Source of the DNA: Anabaena sp. UHCC 0187
GTDB taxonomy: Bacteria; Cyanobacteriota; Cyanobacteriia; Cyanobacteriales; Nostocaceae
Assembly: GCF_009712035.1 (NCBI RefSeq)
Contig: NZ_VILB01000013.1
Coordinates: 602,426-666,425, forward strand
Direction: 5' to 3'
Length of the DNA stretch: 64,000 bases
Shown here piece after piece: positions 1-8,705 of this stretch; position 1 is the first letter of the stretch; each line of letters begins with the position of its first letter. Under the pieces are notes generated by a model. It made no database searches. It had not been told where the DNA came from and saw only the letters and a program-made list of their open reading frames with translations. Made by a program: the position numbers and the translations under genes.

Positions 1-1
1 C

Positions 2-256
2 CCTGATAGATTAGGCATTGGTATTGACGAAGATACTTGTGCTGTGTTTGAACGAGATGGTTGGCTACAAGTCATGGGTAAAGGCAGTGTCACAATTGTT
101 GATCCCACAGAACTTACCCACACCAATGAACCCAACGTTAGTGCTAACGAACCCTTAACCGTACATAATTTACGACTACATATCCTCAGTTACGGAGATC
201 GCTTCCATCTTTACCAACGTACTGTTTTACCTGCTGTGCATCGCATCTCTAGCTGA
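2..256 (+). CDS. cphB: Cyanophycinase, C-terminal fragment (5' end outside window)
   Basis: The reading frame is open from the first bases of the window and ends at TGA 254-256, so only about 84 C-terminal residues are present. The visible start reads LGIGIDEDTCAVFERDG, which matches the conserved C-terminal part of cyanophycinase, the serine-type exopeptidase that cleaves cyanophycin to beta-Asp-Arg dipeptides. The catalytic serine lies upstream and cannot be checked here. Cyanophycin synthetase follows 165 bp downstream on the same strand, the usual cphB-cphA order in cyanobacteria. The identification rests on this motif plus the neighbour. Confidence 0.9.
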   Translation, partial: PDRLGIGIDEDTCAVFERDGWLQVMGKGSVTIVDPTELTHTNEPNVSANEPLTVHNLRLHILSYGDRFHLYQRTVLPAVHRISS

Positions 257-421
257 TGGTATAGAGTATCTCAGATGACAATGATTTGACCGCGCTTTGA
301 TTTCTTCTAGATTTAGATAAATACTATCTAAGAAGAAGAAACTGGTTTAAATACACAGTTTAGCGGTCAATCTCAGTAAGAAACTAGAATTTTGGTTCCG
401 AATCTCCATCTACCTATTCCC

Positions 422-3118
422 ATGAGAATCCTCAAGATCCAAACCTTACGCGGCCCAAACTATTGGAGTATTCGACGGCACAAACTAATTGTTATGCGCC
501 TCGACCTGGAAAACCTTGCTGAAACGCCCTCCAATGAAATACCTGGCTTTTATGAAGGATTAGTAGAGGCACTCCCAAGTTTGGAGGGTCACTATTGCTC
601 CCCTGGCTGTCGTGGTGGGTTTCTAATGCGGGTGCGAGAAGGCACTATGATGGGTCATATAGTGGAACACGTAGCCTTGGAACTCCAGGAATTAGCTGGA
701 ATGCACGTAGGTTTTGGTCGCACCCGTGAAACTGCTACATCTGGAATTTACCAGATAGTGCTTGAGTACCTAAACGAAGAAGCGGGTCGCTACGCAGCCA
801 GAGCAGCAGTCAGGCTATGTCAAAGTATTATTGACCGTAATCGTTATCCCAAAGCCGAACTAGAGCAAGACGTTCAAGACCTCAAAGATTTTTGGCGTGA
901 TGCTTCCCTGGGACCTTCAACAGAAGCGATTATCAAAGAAGCCGAAAAGAAAGGTATTCCTTGGATGCCTTTACCAGCTAGATTCTTAATTCAATTGGGC
1001 TATGGTATCCATCAAAAACGGATTCAGGCCACAATGACCAATAACACAGGCATTCTTGGTGTCGAACTAGCTGGTGACAAAGAAGCAACTAAACGGATTC
1101 TTGATGCCAACGGTGTCCCAGTTCCGAGAGGGACAGTCATCAATTTCTTTGACGACTTGGAAGAAGCCGTTGAATATGTTGGTGGTTATCCTATTGTGAT
1201 TAAACCCTCAGATGGTAATCATGGCCGGGGTATCACCATTGATATCCGCAACTGGGAAGACGCAGAAGCCGCTTATGAAATGGCTAGACAGGTTTCTCGT
1301 TCAGTTATCGTGGAAAGATATTATGCGGGACGAGATCATCGGGTATTGGTAGTTAATGGCAAGGTAGTTGCTGTAGCGGAGAGAATCCCCGCCCATGTCG
1401 TGGGTAATGGCAAATCTACGATTACAGAACTAATTGAAGAAACAAACCAAGATCCCAATCGCGGTGAAGGTCATGATAATATCCTCACGAAGATTGAACT
1501 AGACCGTACCAGCTATCAACTGCTAGATAGACAAGGGTACACCATCAATAGTGTGCCACCCCAGGGAGCAATTTGTTATCTGCGGGCCACAGCCAACTTG
1601 AGTACAGGTGGTAGTGCTGTAGATCGCACAGACGAAATTCACCCGGAAAACATTTGGTTGGCACAACGGGTAGTGAGAATAATTGGGTTAGATATTGCTG
1701 GTATAGATATTGTAACTTCCGATATTAGCCGTCCTCTACGAGAAGTAGATGCGGTAATTGTCGAAGTCAATGCTGCCCCTGGGTTCCGAATGCACGTCGC
1801 CCCCAGCATTGGTATCCCCCGCAATGTGGCTGGTGCGGTCATGGATATGTTGTTCCCCAATGAACAATCTAGCCGAATTCCGCTGCTCTCGATTACAGGT
1901 ACAAACGGCAAAACCACCACTACCCGCTTGTTAGCACATATATATAAACAAACAGGTAAAGTCGTCGGTTATACAACTACAGATGGTACTTATATCGGTG
2001 ATTTCTTAGTAGAATCAGGAGATAATACTGGACCCCAAAGCGCCCATGTCATCCTCCAAGATCCGACTGTAGAAGTAGCGGTATTGGAATCCGCTCGCGG
2101 TGGTATTCTGCGCTCTGGGTTGGGTTTTGAAAATGCTAATGTGGGTGTGGTATTAAATGTATCTGCTGACCATTTAGGCATTGGGGATATAGATACCATT
2201 GAGCAATTAGCCCATCTTAAAAGCGTCGTCGCTGAAGCTGTCTTCCCTGATGGTTATGCCGTTCTCAATGCCGATGATCATCGTGTTGCGGCTATGGCAG
2301 AGAAAACTAAGGCCAATATTGCCTACTTCACCATGAATCCCGATTCGGAACTGGTACGGAAACATATCCAAAAGGGTGGAGTGGCCGCAGTTTATGAACA
2401 TGGTTATCTATCAATTGTCAAAGGTGATTGGACACACCGCATCGAAAGAGCAGAAAATATTCCCTTGACAATGGGTGCAAGAGCGCCATTTATGATTGCT
2501 AATGCTTTAGCAGCTAGTTTGGCAGCATTTGTCCAGGATGTGACCATTGAGCAAATTCGCGCTGGTTTAAGAGGCTTTCGGGCTTCCGTGAGTCAAACCC
2601 CAGGACGCATGAATTTGTTTAACTTGGGTAAATACCATGCTTTGGTAGATTATGCCCACAATGCGGCTAGTTATGAGGCTTTGGGTTCATTTGTTCGCAA
2701 TTGGACAACGGGACAACGCATTGGTGTAGTTGGTGGTCCTGGCGATCGCCGTGATGAAGACTTTGTTAACCTGGGTAAGTTATCAGCAGATATCTTTGAC
2801 TACATTATTGTTAAAGAAGATGATGATACCAGAGGCAGACCGCGAGGTTCGGCTTCAGATTTGATTATTCAAGGTATTACCCAGATTAAGCCTAATTACC
2901 GCTTTGAATCAATTCTGGATGAAAGCACAGCTATTAACAAAGCCTTAGATATGGCTCCTGATGGTAGTTTGGTGGTAATTTTGCCAGAAAGCGTCAATAG
3001 GGCTATTAAGTTAATTAAGGTGCGCGGTGTCCAGGAAGAAATACAGCCACAGCACTCAAATAACAACGATTCCCAAAATGGGATAGCACCTTCTTCTGTC
3101 GCTAATACGCTGATTTAG
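422..3118 (+). CDS. cphA: Cyanophycin synthetase
   Basis: This enzyme makes the multi-L-arginyl-poly-L-aspartate storage polymer from Asp and Arg with ATP, without ribosomes. The N-terminal domain is followed by an ATP-grasp domain (about residues 220-470, with GGYPIVIKPSDGNHGRG) that activates the aspartate backbone. A Mur-ligase-like domain follows, with P-loop GTNGKTTTTR near residue 491. The frame could begin at a TTG (392), but ATG 422 gives the family-typical start MRILKIQTLRGPNYWSIRRH and 898 aa, close to the usual length of about 900. It sits behind cphB, so synthesis and breakdown genes are probably co-transcribed. A terminator hairpin follows the stop. Confidence 0.97.
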   Translation: MRILKIQTLRGPNYWSIRRHKLIVMRLDLENLAETPSNEIPGFYEGLVEALPSLEGHYCSPGCRGGFLMRVREGTMMGHIVEHVALELQELAGMHVGFGRTRETATSGIYQIVLEYLNEEAGRYAARAAVRLCQSIIDRNRYPKAELEQDVQDLKDFWRDASLGPSTEAIIKEAEKKGIPWMPLPARFLIQLGYGIHQKRIQATMTNNTGILGVELAGDKEATKRILDANGVPVPRGTVINFFDDLEEAVEYVGGYPIVIKPSDGNHGRGITIDIRNWEDAEAAYEMARQVSRSVIVERYYAGRDHRVLVVNGKVVAVAERIPAHVVGNGKSTITELIEETNQDPNRGEGHDNILTKIELDRTSYQLLDRQGYTINSVPPQGAICYLRATANLSTGGSAVDRTDEIHPENIWLAQRVVRIIGLDIAGIDIVTSDISRPLREVDAVIVEVNAAPGFRMHVAPSIGIPRNVAGAVMDMLFPNEQSSRIPLLSITGTNGKTTTTRLLAHIYKQTGKVVGYTTTDGTYIGDFLVESGDNTGPQSAHVILQDPTVEVAVLESARGGILRSGLGFENANVGVVLNVSADHLGIGDIDTIEQLAHLKSVVAEAVFPDGYAVLNADDHRVAAMAEKTKANIAYFTMNPDSELVRKHIQKGGVAAVYEHGYLSIVKGDWTHRIERAENIPLTMGARAPFMIANALAASLAAFVQDVTIEQIRAGLRGFRASVSQTPGRMNLFNLGKYHALVDYAHNAASYEALGSFVRNWTTGQRIGVVGGPGDRRDEDFVNLGKLSADIFDYIIVKEDDDTRGRPRGSASDLIIQGITQIKPNYRFESILDESTAINKALDMAPDGSLVVILPESVNRAIKLIKVRGVQEEIQPQHSNNNDSQNGIAPSSVANTLI

Positions 3119-3143
3119 GAGATTATCCCTTGTTTGTAAATTG

Positions 3144-3176
3144 CCCTCAGACTAATTCATAATTTAAGTCTGGGGG
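3144..3176 (+). terminator. Rho-independent terminator after cphA
   Basis: Arms CCCTCAGACT (3144-3153) and AGTCTGGGGG (3167-3176) pair over 10 bp with one G-T pair, and are followed by TTAATTTTAT. The hairpin lies 26 bp after the cphA stop, between two convergent genes. Confidence 0.75.
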
Positions 3177-3256
3177 TTAATTTTATCGTGATTAAGCTGT
3201 TAAGCAGCTAAATTTAATATTTTGTTTGCAGCCTAGAGTCCTTTTAGTAAGGCTTT

Positions 3257-4363
3257 TTAGCCCGCCTCAAACCAAATGTATAATATACCATATATCATAC
3301 CCCCACCAGCAGCCCAAAAAGGCAGAGAAAACAAGGCAAAGAATATATTTATAGGAAAAGGCCCAGAAAGAGCGCCATGAGTCCAAAACAAAACAAATGA
3401 ATTCCAAGCTATGGCAAATGGAATCAGAACTATGATGATTGGGTGGAATCCCAACGCAGGAATAATAATTTTTAAAGATTCTTCATTTTTTGTGAGTTGA
3501 ATTTTACTACCTGCTGGTTTCCCAACAGGTAAAGCTATGATCTCACTGTATTCTGGATTTTCTAAAGCGGTGAGTGCGACAGTTGCACTAGAAAACCGCT
3601 TTTCTAAACTAGGTTCTGTGATTTGCTGCAACCACTTAACAAAACTGGGACTAATATTAGCAAATTGCTGAAATTGAATGCGAAAATCCTTTTGTGGTAA
3701 ATCCGCTGGGTTAGTCCCTGTCACCAAATAAATCAGAGTTGCACCTAAACTATAAAGGTCAGAAGCGGGGACGGTACGCCCTCCAAACTGTTCCTGTGGC
3801 ATATAACCATAAGTGCCAACAACAGTTCTTGTCCCTGCTTCTGCGGCTAAAACGGTTTGGACTGAACCAAAATCTATTAAATAAACTAAACCGACACTAT
3901 TACCAGAGCGCTCTCCTAATAAAATATTGCTAGGCTTAATATCACGGTGGACAACTGGTGGATTTAACTCATGTAAATATATAAGAATTTCTAAAACCGC
4001 TTTGGCAATTTCTTGGACTTCAATTTGTGTAAATTTCCTCCCCGCTTGTAAATATTGTTCTAGAGTTTGGGCTGGAATATAAGTCTGAACAAGGGCAAAA
4101 CCTTTATATGTAGAGGAATTGATCTCAAAATAGTCTAAGTAAGCAGGAATATGGGGATGTGATAAAGATTTTAATGTTTGAGCTTCTCTCTCAAATAATT
4201 TGAGATCATCCCATTCAAAATCACTACTAAAAGCAAGTAACTTGACAATTACCGATTTTCCAGTTACTAAATCAGTAGCTAAGAAAGTCCTTCGGCCGGC
4301 TTTTTTGCCTAGCTGTTGTTGAACTTCATAGCGATTAGCTAATATTTCCCTATTCATCATCAT
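3257..4363 (-). CDS. Membrane-anchored Ser/Thr protein kinase (Hanks type)
   Basis: The 368-aa protein has a eukaryotic-like kinase domain over about residues 10-270. Visible motifs are a degenerate glycine loop (LGKKAGRRTFLA), the catalytic loop VVHRDIKPSNILL, IDFGSV as the DFG motif, and TVVGTYGYMPQEQF in the activation segment. The C-terminal 90 residues carry two hydrophobic segments (IIIVLIPFAIAW and FFALFSLPFW), so the kinase probably sits in the membrane facing the cytoplasm. There is no PASTA or other obvious sensor domain. Three ATG codons are stacked at the start (4363, 4360, 4357), so the exact initiator is uncertain. It is convergent with cphA and its substrates are unknown. Confidence 0.9.
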   Translation of the reverse strand: MMMNREILANRYEVQQQLGKKAGRRTFLATDLVTGKSVIVKLLAFSSDFEWDDLKLFEREAQTLKSLSHPHIPAYLDYFEINSSTYKGFALVQTYIPAQTLEQYLQAGRKFTQIEVQEIAKAVLEILIYLHELNPPVVHRDIKPSNILLGERSGNSVGLVYLIDFGSVQTVLAAEAGTRTVVGTYGYMPQEQFGGRTVPASDLYSLGATLIYLVTGTNPADLPQKDFRIQFQQFANISPSFVKWLQQITEPSLEKRFSSATVALTALENPEYSEIIALPVGKPAGSKIQLTKNEESLKIIIPALGFHPIIIVLIPFAIAWNSFVLFWTHGALSGPFPINIFFALFSLPFWAAGGGMIYGILYIWFEAG

Positions 4364-4459
4364 TGCGGTTTGCTGGTGTCACTTATTATCAGTATAACTA
4401 CCAGAATTATCGTCCCCATTTCCAATTGTTAAATTTTAATTGTTAATTTTTAATTGCTT

Positions 4460-5062
4460 ATGCCTTCCCCACTTTGGCCTTACATTACCCCAGGTATTCC
4501 CGACGAGTTATTTGAGAATTTACCAGGTATTCCCCTAAGTCAGCGAGAATTAAGATTGCTGATGATTTCCCAACTGCGACTAGAAGCCAATTCGGTATTG
4601 TGGGATATTGGCGCGGGAACAGGTACAATTCCTATAGAGGTGAGCTTATTGTGTCCCCAAGGACGAGTGATTGCTATCGAAAGAGATGAGGATGTTGCTA
4701 ACTTAATTAGACGCAACTGTGATCGCTTTGAAGTTAAAAACGTCGAAGTCATTGAAGGTAGCGCCCCAGAATGCTTAGACCAAATCAAGTTACGACCTAA
4801 TCGCATCTGTATTGAAGGTGGAAAAGCCATACAGGAAATTGTCCAAGCTGCGTGGCAATATTTACCAACATCTGGCCGAGTGGTCGCCACTGCTGCTAGT
4901 CTAGAAAGTCTGTATGCTATTTCTCAAAGCTTTTCTGAGTTGAGAGTTAGGAATATTGAAGTTGTCCAGTCAGCGGTTAATCGCTTAGAAACACGGGGCT
5001 ATTCTCAAACCTTTGTAGCAGCCGATCCTATATTCATTCTCAGTGGTGAGAAACTAGATTAA
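4460..5062 (+). CDS. cbiT: Precorrin-6B C15-methyltransferase/decarboxylase, CbiT type
   Basis: A SAM-dependent methyltransferase of 200 aa. The SAM motif LWDIGAGTGTIPIEVSLLCP lies near residue 50, followed by VIAIERDEDVANLIRRN and IEGSAPECL. These are typical of CbiT, the C-terminal half of CobL, which methylates C15 and decarboxylates during corrin ring synthesis. I chose ATG 4460 over a TTG two codons upstream. It is a stand-alone CbiT without the CbiE half. cobD of the same pathway lies far away at 48.2-49.3 kb, so the cobalamin genes are scattered. Confidence 0.85.
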   Translation: MPSPLWPYITPGIPDELFENLPGIPLSQRELRLLMISQLRLEANSVLWDIGAGTGTIPIEVSLLCPQGRVIAIERDEDVANLIRRNCDRFEVKNVEVIEGSAPECLDQIKLRPNRICIEGGKAIQEIVQAAWQYLPTSGRVVATAASLESLYAISQSFSELRVRNIEVVQSAVNRLETRGYSQTFVAADPIFILSGEKLD

Positions 5063-5121
5063 ATTCTTTCGGTTTTGGGTTGCATCCAAAATCCAAAATC
5101 TAAAATCCCAAATACTATCCT

Positions 5122-6012
5122 ATGCCCTGGCCTCGAATTATTAGTGGAATTATTGCGATTATCATGGCGCTATCTGCCACCCTATTAGGGGGTTGGTACT
5201 TTACAATAGCGATCGCTATTGTCGTATTTTTAGGTCAGCAAGAATATTTTAATTTGGTGCGCTCTAGAGGCATCACACCATCGGTAAAAACTACTATGTT
5301 TGTCAGTCAAATTTTACTGGCAATTTGTACCCTCGATGGTAGTTTGGCTGATGCCGTGATGCCAGTAGCCGGTACACTTATCTGTTTTTACCTGCTGTTT
5401 CAACCCAAATTAGCCACCATTGCGGATATTTCTGCTTCTATTATGGGTTTGTTTTATGTAGGTTACTTACCAAGTTACTGGGTGCGGTTACGGGGAATAA
5501 ATCATGCTATGAGCAGTAATTTGCCTTTAGGTGGTTATTGGCCATCTAATTGGCAAGATATTGGACAAGGTAATTTTAATTCTTTGCCAGCAGGTTTAAC
5601 GGCTACTATTCTCACATTCTTGTGTATTTGGGCTGCTGATATTGGGGCTTATATTATTGGTAAATTCTTCGGTAAAACTCGCTTATCGGATATTAGTCCC
5701 AAGAAAACTGTGGAAGGTGCAGTTTTCGGGATTACTGCCAGTGTAGCTGTTGCCATCACAGGAGCTTACTTTCTTCATTTTCCTGACTGGTTAATCACTG
5801 GGAGCACATTGGGTTTGATTATTGGTATTGCTAGTTTATTAGGTGATTTAACAGAATCCTTACTTAAACGTGACGCAGGGGTGAAAGATTCAGGACAATT
5901 AATACCGGGACATGGTGGGATTTTAGATCGCACCGATAGTTATATTTTTACTGCTCCTTTAGTGTATTATTTTTTTACATTGCTTTTACCTCTCTTAGAA
6001 AAAACACCGTAA
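5122..6012 (+). CDS. cdsA: Phosphatidate cytidylyltransferase
   Basis: CdsA makes CDP-diacylglycerol from phosphatidate and CTP, the precursor of phosphatidylglycerol, which cyanobacteria need for their photosystems. The 296-aa protein is strongly hydrophobic with about seven to eight membrane segments. It carries the CdsA signature near the C-terminus: SLLGDLTESLLKRDAGVKDS followed by IPGHGGILDRTDS. Another typical block is IWAADIGAYIIGKFFGKTRL with SPKKTVEG. ATG 5122 gives MPWPRIISGI, a normal start. It lies 59 bp after cbiT on the same strand and may be co-transcribed, without obvious functional linkage. Confidence 0.95.
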   Translation: MPWPRIISGIIAIIMALSATLLGGWYFTIAIAIVVFLGQQEYFNLVRSRGITPSVKTTMFVSQILLAICTLDGSLADAVMPVAGTLICFYLLFQPKLATIADISASIMGLFYVGYLPSYWVRLRGINHAMSSNLPLGGYWPSNWQDIGQGNFNSLPAGLTATILTFLCIWAADIGAYIIGKFFGKTRLSDISPKKTVEGAVFGITASVAVAITGAYFLHFPDWLITGSTLGLIIGIASLLGDLTESLLKRDAGVKDSGQLIPGHGGILDRTDSYIFTAPLVYYFFTLLLPLLEKTP

Positions 6013-6115
6013 AAGAAAATAGGATTAAGATATAATTCCCAGTTGCCAATGTTGATCAAAATAGTCCTATAATTTAAATTAAATTCAAAGAATATTGAGT
6101 TTTGATTTTTTATAG

Positions 6116-6829
6116 TTATGGGTTAACGTTAATACGTCCATAACAACTCAGTTGTTCTGATATCAAAGAAATTTCGGCGATATCAACATCTGTTCCCATA
6201 TTGATAATATAAGGAGAATTCCTTTCTAAAAGCGTCCCTTGATGGTTCTTGATCTGAACTTGTGTTAATTGCAGTTCTTGACCATTGATTAATTCTAAGC
6301 CTAAATAAATATTGAAGAATGCCCCTTCAGGGTCAGAAGTTGGGATACCATGCAGTATCAGTAGCTGATTGTCAAGGGTGATTTTTCGCCAAGTAATGGA
6401 CTTGGAATTTAGGCTGTATTCTGCTAATAGTGTAACGAGTAGATCGTTTACAGCAGTCAATAATAATGGCGATGAAAGGGAGTTATTAAGATCCTGTTCG
6501 GCTATTATCAGTTTGCCGATCACAGGAACTACTTCTAATAATTGCAGCGGTTGTCCTTTCAATATTGAGGCAACATTGAGCTTGATATTTTCTGCCCGGA
6601 GTTCGATTTGCGTAACATGAAGACCTTGATACACTAAGTGACTAGCAGAAATGGATACCCCTGGAATACGACCGGAAAGAAGTTGGCGATCACTTGCTTT
6701 AATCTGTACCTCTAAATGAGATACTTGAGTTAATTGGCTTCTTAACCATAGCTTGATCGCTGATGTTAAAACTTTTGTAATGATCCTGACTTTTCTGTTA
6801 TCTGTATTTGAGGAACTTGGTTCTATCAT
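6116..6829 (-). CDS. DUF2993 (LmeA-like) protein
   Basis: A 237-aa protein of the DUF2993 type, common in cyanobacteria and related to mycobacterial LmeA. Visible features are KLWLRSQLTQVSHLEVQIKA near residues 28-47 and the alternating pattern RQLLSGRIPGVSISASHLVY, typical of a beta-rich lipid-binding fold. No clear signal peptide or catalytic motif is seen, and the biochemical role in cyanobacteria is not established. It is convergent with cdsA, and no operon partner is evident. Confidence 0.7.
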   Translation of the reverse strand: MIEPSSSNTDNRKVRIITKVLTSAIKLWLRSQLTQVSHLEVQIKASDRQLLSGRIPGVSISASHLVYQGLHVTQIELRAENIKLNVASILKGQPLQLLEVVPVIGKLIIAEQDLNNSLSSPLLLTAVNDLLVTLLAEYSLNSKSITWRKITLDNQLLILHGIPTSDPEGAFFNIYLGLELINGQELQLTQVQIKNHQGTLLERNSPYIINMGTDVDIAEISLISEQLSCYGRINVNP

Positions 6830-6971
6830 TTTCCGACGATTCTATCAATGTAAATATGCTCAGTTATTGAGTATCTTAAACAGTTCTTAACTTTAGCACG
6901 GAAGTTTGTTAACAACAAAGTGCCAAGATTAGTTGTATAAAAGTATTCAGCGAAAAATTAACAATTTAGAC

Positions 6972-7745
6972 ATGGAGGCACGGTTACAAAAGATATTAGC
7001 TCAATGGGGTATTGCCTCACGTCGTGAAGCTGAAGAAATGATTAGGCAATCACGGGTGTGTGTTAATGGGATATTGGCACATTTAGGACAAAAAGTCGAT
7101 CCCCACCAGGACAAAATCTCCATTGATGGTAAACCTGTGTTATCAGAACAGCGTCCATCGTTAATGTATTTATTATTGCATAAGCCAGTAGGAGTTGTAT
7201 CCACTTGCCATGATCCCCAAGGAAGACCAACAGTTTTGGATCTGCTACCCTCAGAATTAAGCACAGGATTGGGTATTCACCCTGTAGGCCGTTTAGATGT
7301 AGACTCTACAGGAGCATTAATCTTAACAAATGATGGGGAATTGACTTATGCACTTACCCATCCAAGTCATAGTATTTCTAAGACTTATCGTGTAGTGGTT
7401 GAAGGAAATCCTCCAGCAACAGTTCTCAAAACCTGGAGTCAGGGTATAGTTTTGGAAGGAAAAATCACCAGACCGGCTCAGGTGCGTTTAATTGAAAATT
7501 ACATTGATCGAAGCTGTTTAGAAATCATCTTACAGGAGGGAAGAAATCGGCAAATCCGCCGTGTAGCGCAACAACTAGGATATCCAGTCATCAAGCTACA
7601 TCGTACGGCTATTGGTTCAATTCAATTAAAAACGTCAATAACACCATTTTTGCCAGTCGGCAAATATCGTTATCTCACTAAAGATGAGATGAGTTTTTTA
7701 CATAAACAGATAAGTCCCACACCTATTAAGACAAAGCTGAGTTAA
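6972..7745 (+). CDS. rRNA pseudouridine synthase, RsuA/RluB family
   Basis: The 257-aa protein has an N-terminal S4 RNA-binding domain (RLQKILAQWGIASRREAEEM, residues 3-22) and a catalytic domain with the RsuA-family motif HPVGRLDVDSTGALILTNDG. The aspartate of GRLD is the catalytic nucleophile. The later motif LQEGRNRQIRRVAQQLGYPV is also diagnostic. It isomerises specific uridines in rRNA; whether the target is 23S or 16S cannot be fixed from sequence alone. ATG 6972 is preferred over an upstream TTG at 6933, because family members begin just before the S4 domain. The RodZ-like gene follows 16 bp later. Confidence 0.92.
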   Translation: MEARLQKILAQWGIASRREAEEMIRQSRVCVNGILAHLGQKVDPHQDKISIDGKPVLSEQRPSLMYLLLHKPVGVVSTCHDPQGRPTVLDLLPSELSTGLGIHPVGRLDVDSTGALILTNDGELTYALTHPSHSISKTYRVVVEGNPPATVLKTWSQGIVLEGKITRPAQVRLIENYIDRSCLEIILQEGRNRQIRRVAQQLGYPVIKLHRTAIGSIQLKTSITPFLPVGKYRYLTKDEMSFLHKQISPTPIKTKLS

Positions 7746-7761
7746 GGAGTAAAGGTAAAGC

Positions 7762-8535
7762 ATGAAATGGTTCTCAAAGAAGGAAGAACAGCCAATCCAA
7801 CCTTCTATCCAGGAACACCAAGCCCAAAAGTTGGCACTACTTGGCACTCAACTAGCTTCACTACGGCAGGAAAAGAATTTAACTCTTGACGAGTTAGTTC
7901 AACTAACCAGAATTCCTCGACGACTTTTGCAAGCGATTGAAGAAGGTAACTTAACTGACTTACCAGAACCAATTTATATTCAAGGCTTAATTAGACAGTT
8001 TGCAGACGCTTTAGGAATTCAAGGAGGTGAATTTGCCAGTCACTTTCCCATTGGTCCACAATCAGTAGGTTTTCAATCTCCTGGGAAAGTCCAAAGCATT
8101 CCTCAATTACGTCCGGTTCATCTTTACCTGCTTTACATTTTTCTGGTTTTCTGTTCTGTTAATGGTTTATCGCAGTTATTGAATAATGCTACATTGCAGG
8201 CAAATAACAGCAAATTTCAACCCAGCACGGAAGCGCAGTTATCTAAACAAGAACCAAGTAATAAAGTATTAGTCAGCAGTAAAAAGATTAATTCTGTACA
8301 AGTGGGTGTTACCTTAAAAGCCTCATCTTGGATTAGTGTGGTTGCAGATGGCAAAATAGCCTTTGAGGGAGTTTTGCCAGAAGGTTCTAGTCGCACATGG
8401 AAAGCCACTCAGCAACTAACAGTAAAGACTGATAATGCTGGTGGTGTGTTAATGAGCGTAAATCAGCAGACAGCCAAGGAAATGGGAGAACTTGGGAAAA
8501 CTCAAGAAATCCAGATTGCTGCCAAACTGAATTAA
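7762..8535 (+). CDS. RodZ-like HTH membrane protein
   Basis: The N-terminal half has a Cro/C1-type HTH of the RodZ type (QLASLRQEKNLTLDELVQLT and IPRRLLQAIEEGNLTDLPEP, residues 30-75). One membrane segment follows (LYLLYIFLVFCSVNG, about residues 117-131), then a C-terminal extracytoplasmic beta domain resembling DUF4115 (VTLKASSWISVVADGKIAFE). RodZ links MreB filaments to the elongation machinery; members in cyanobacteria are assumed, not shown here, to act in cell shape. ATG 7762 follows GGAGTAAAGG 16 bp after the pseudouridine synthase stop, so the two genes probably form an operon. Confidence 0.8.
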   Translation: MKWFSKKEEQPIQPSIQEHQAQKLALLGTQLASLRQEKNLTLDELVQLTRIPRRLLQAIEEGNLTDLPEPIYIQGLIRQFADALGIQGGEFASHFPIGPQSVGFQSPGKVQSIPQLRPVHLYLLYIFLVFCSVNGLSQLLNNATLQANNSKFQPSTEAQLSKQEPSNKVLVSSKKINSVQVGVTLKASSWISVVADGKIAFEGVLPEGSSRTWKATQQLTVKTDNAGGVLMSVNQQTAKEMGELGKTQEIQIAAKLN

Positions 8536-8705
8536 ATAAAAAATCATTAGATTTTGGATTTTGGCTTACTGTCATATCCGACTGATTTTGCCAAAAAATG
8601 GAGGTTTAGGTAAACTAAGCCAACCTCGAAATAAATGGACAAAACATCAGGTGTTGAGTGTGGATTAAGCCAAAATTGCCAATCTCAAATCCAGAATTGT
8701 CTGAT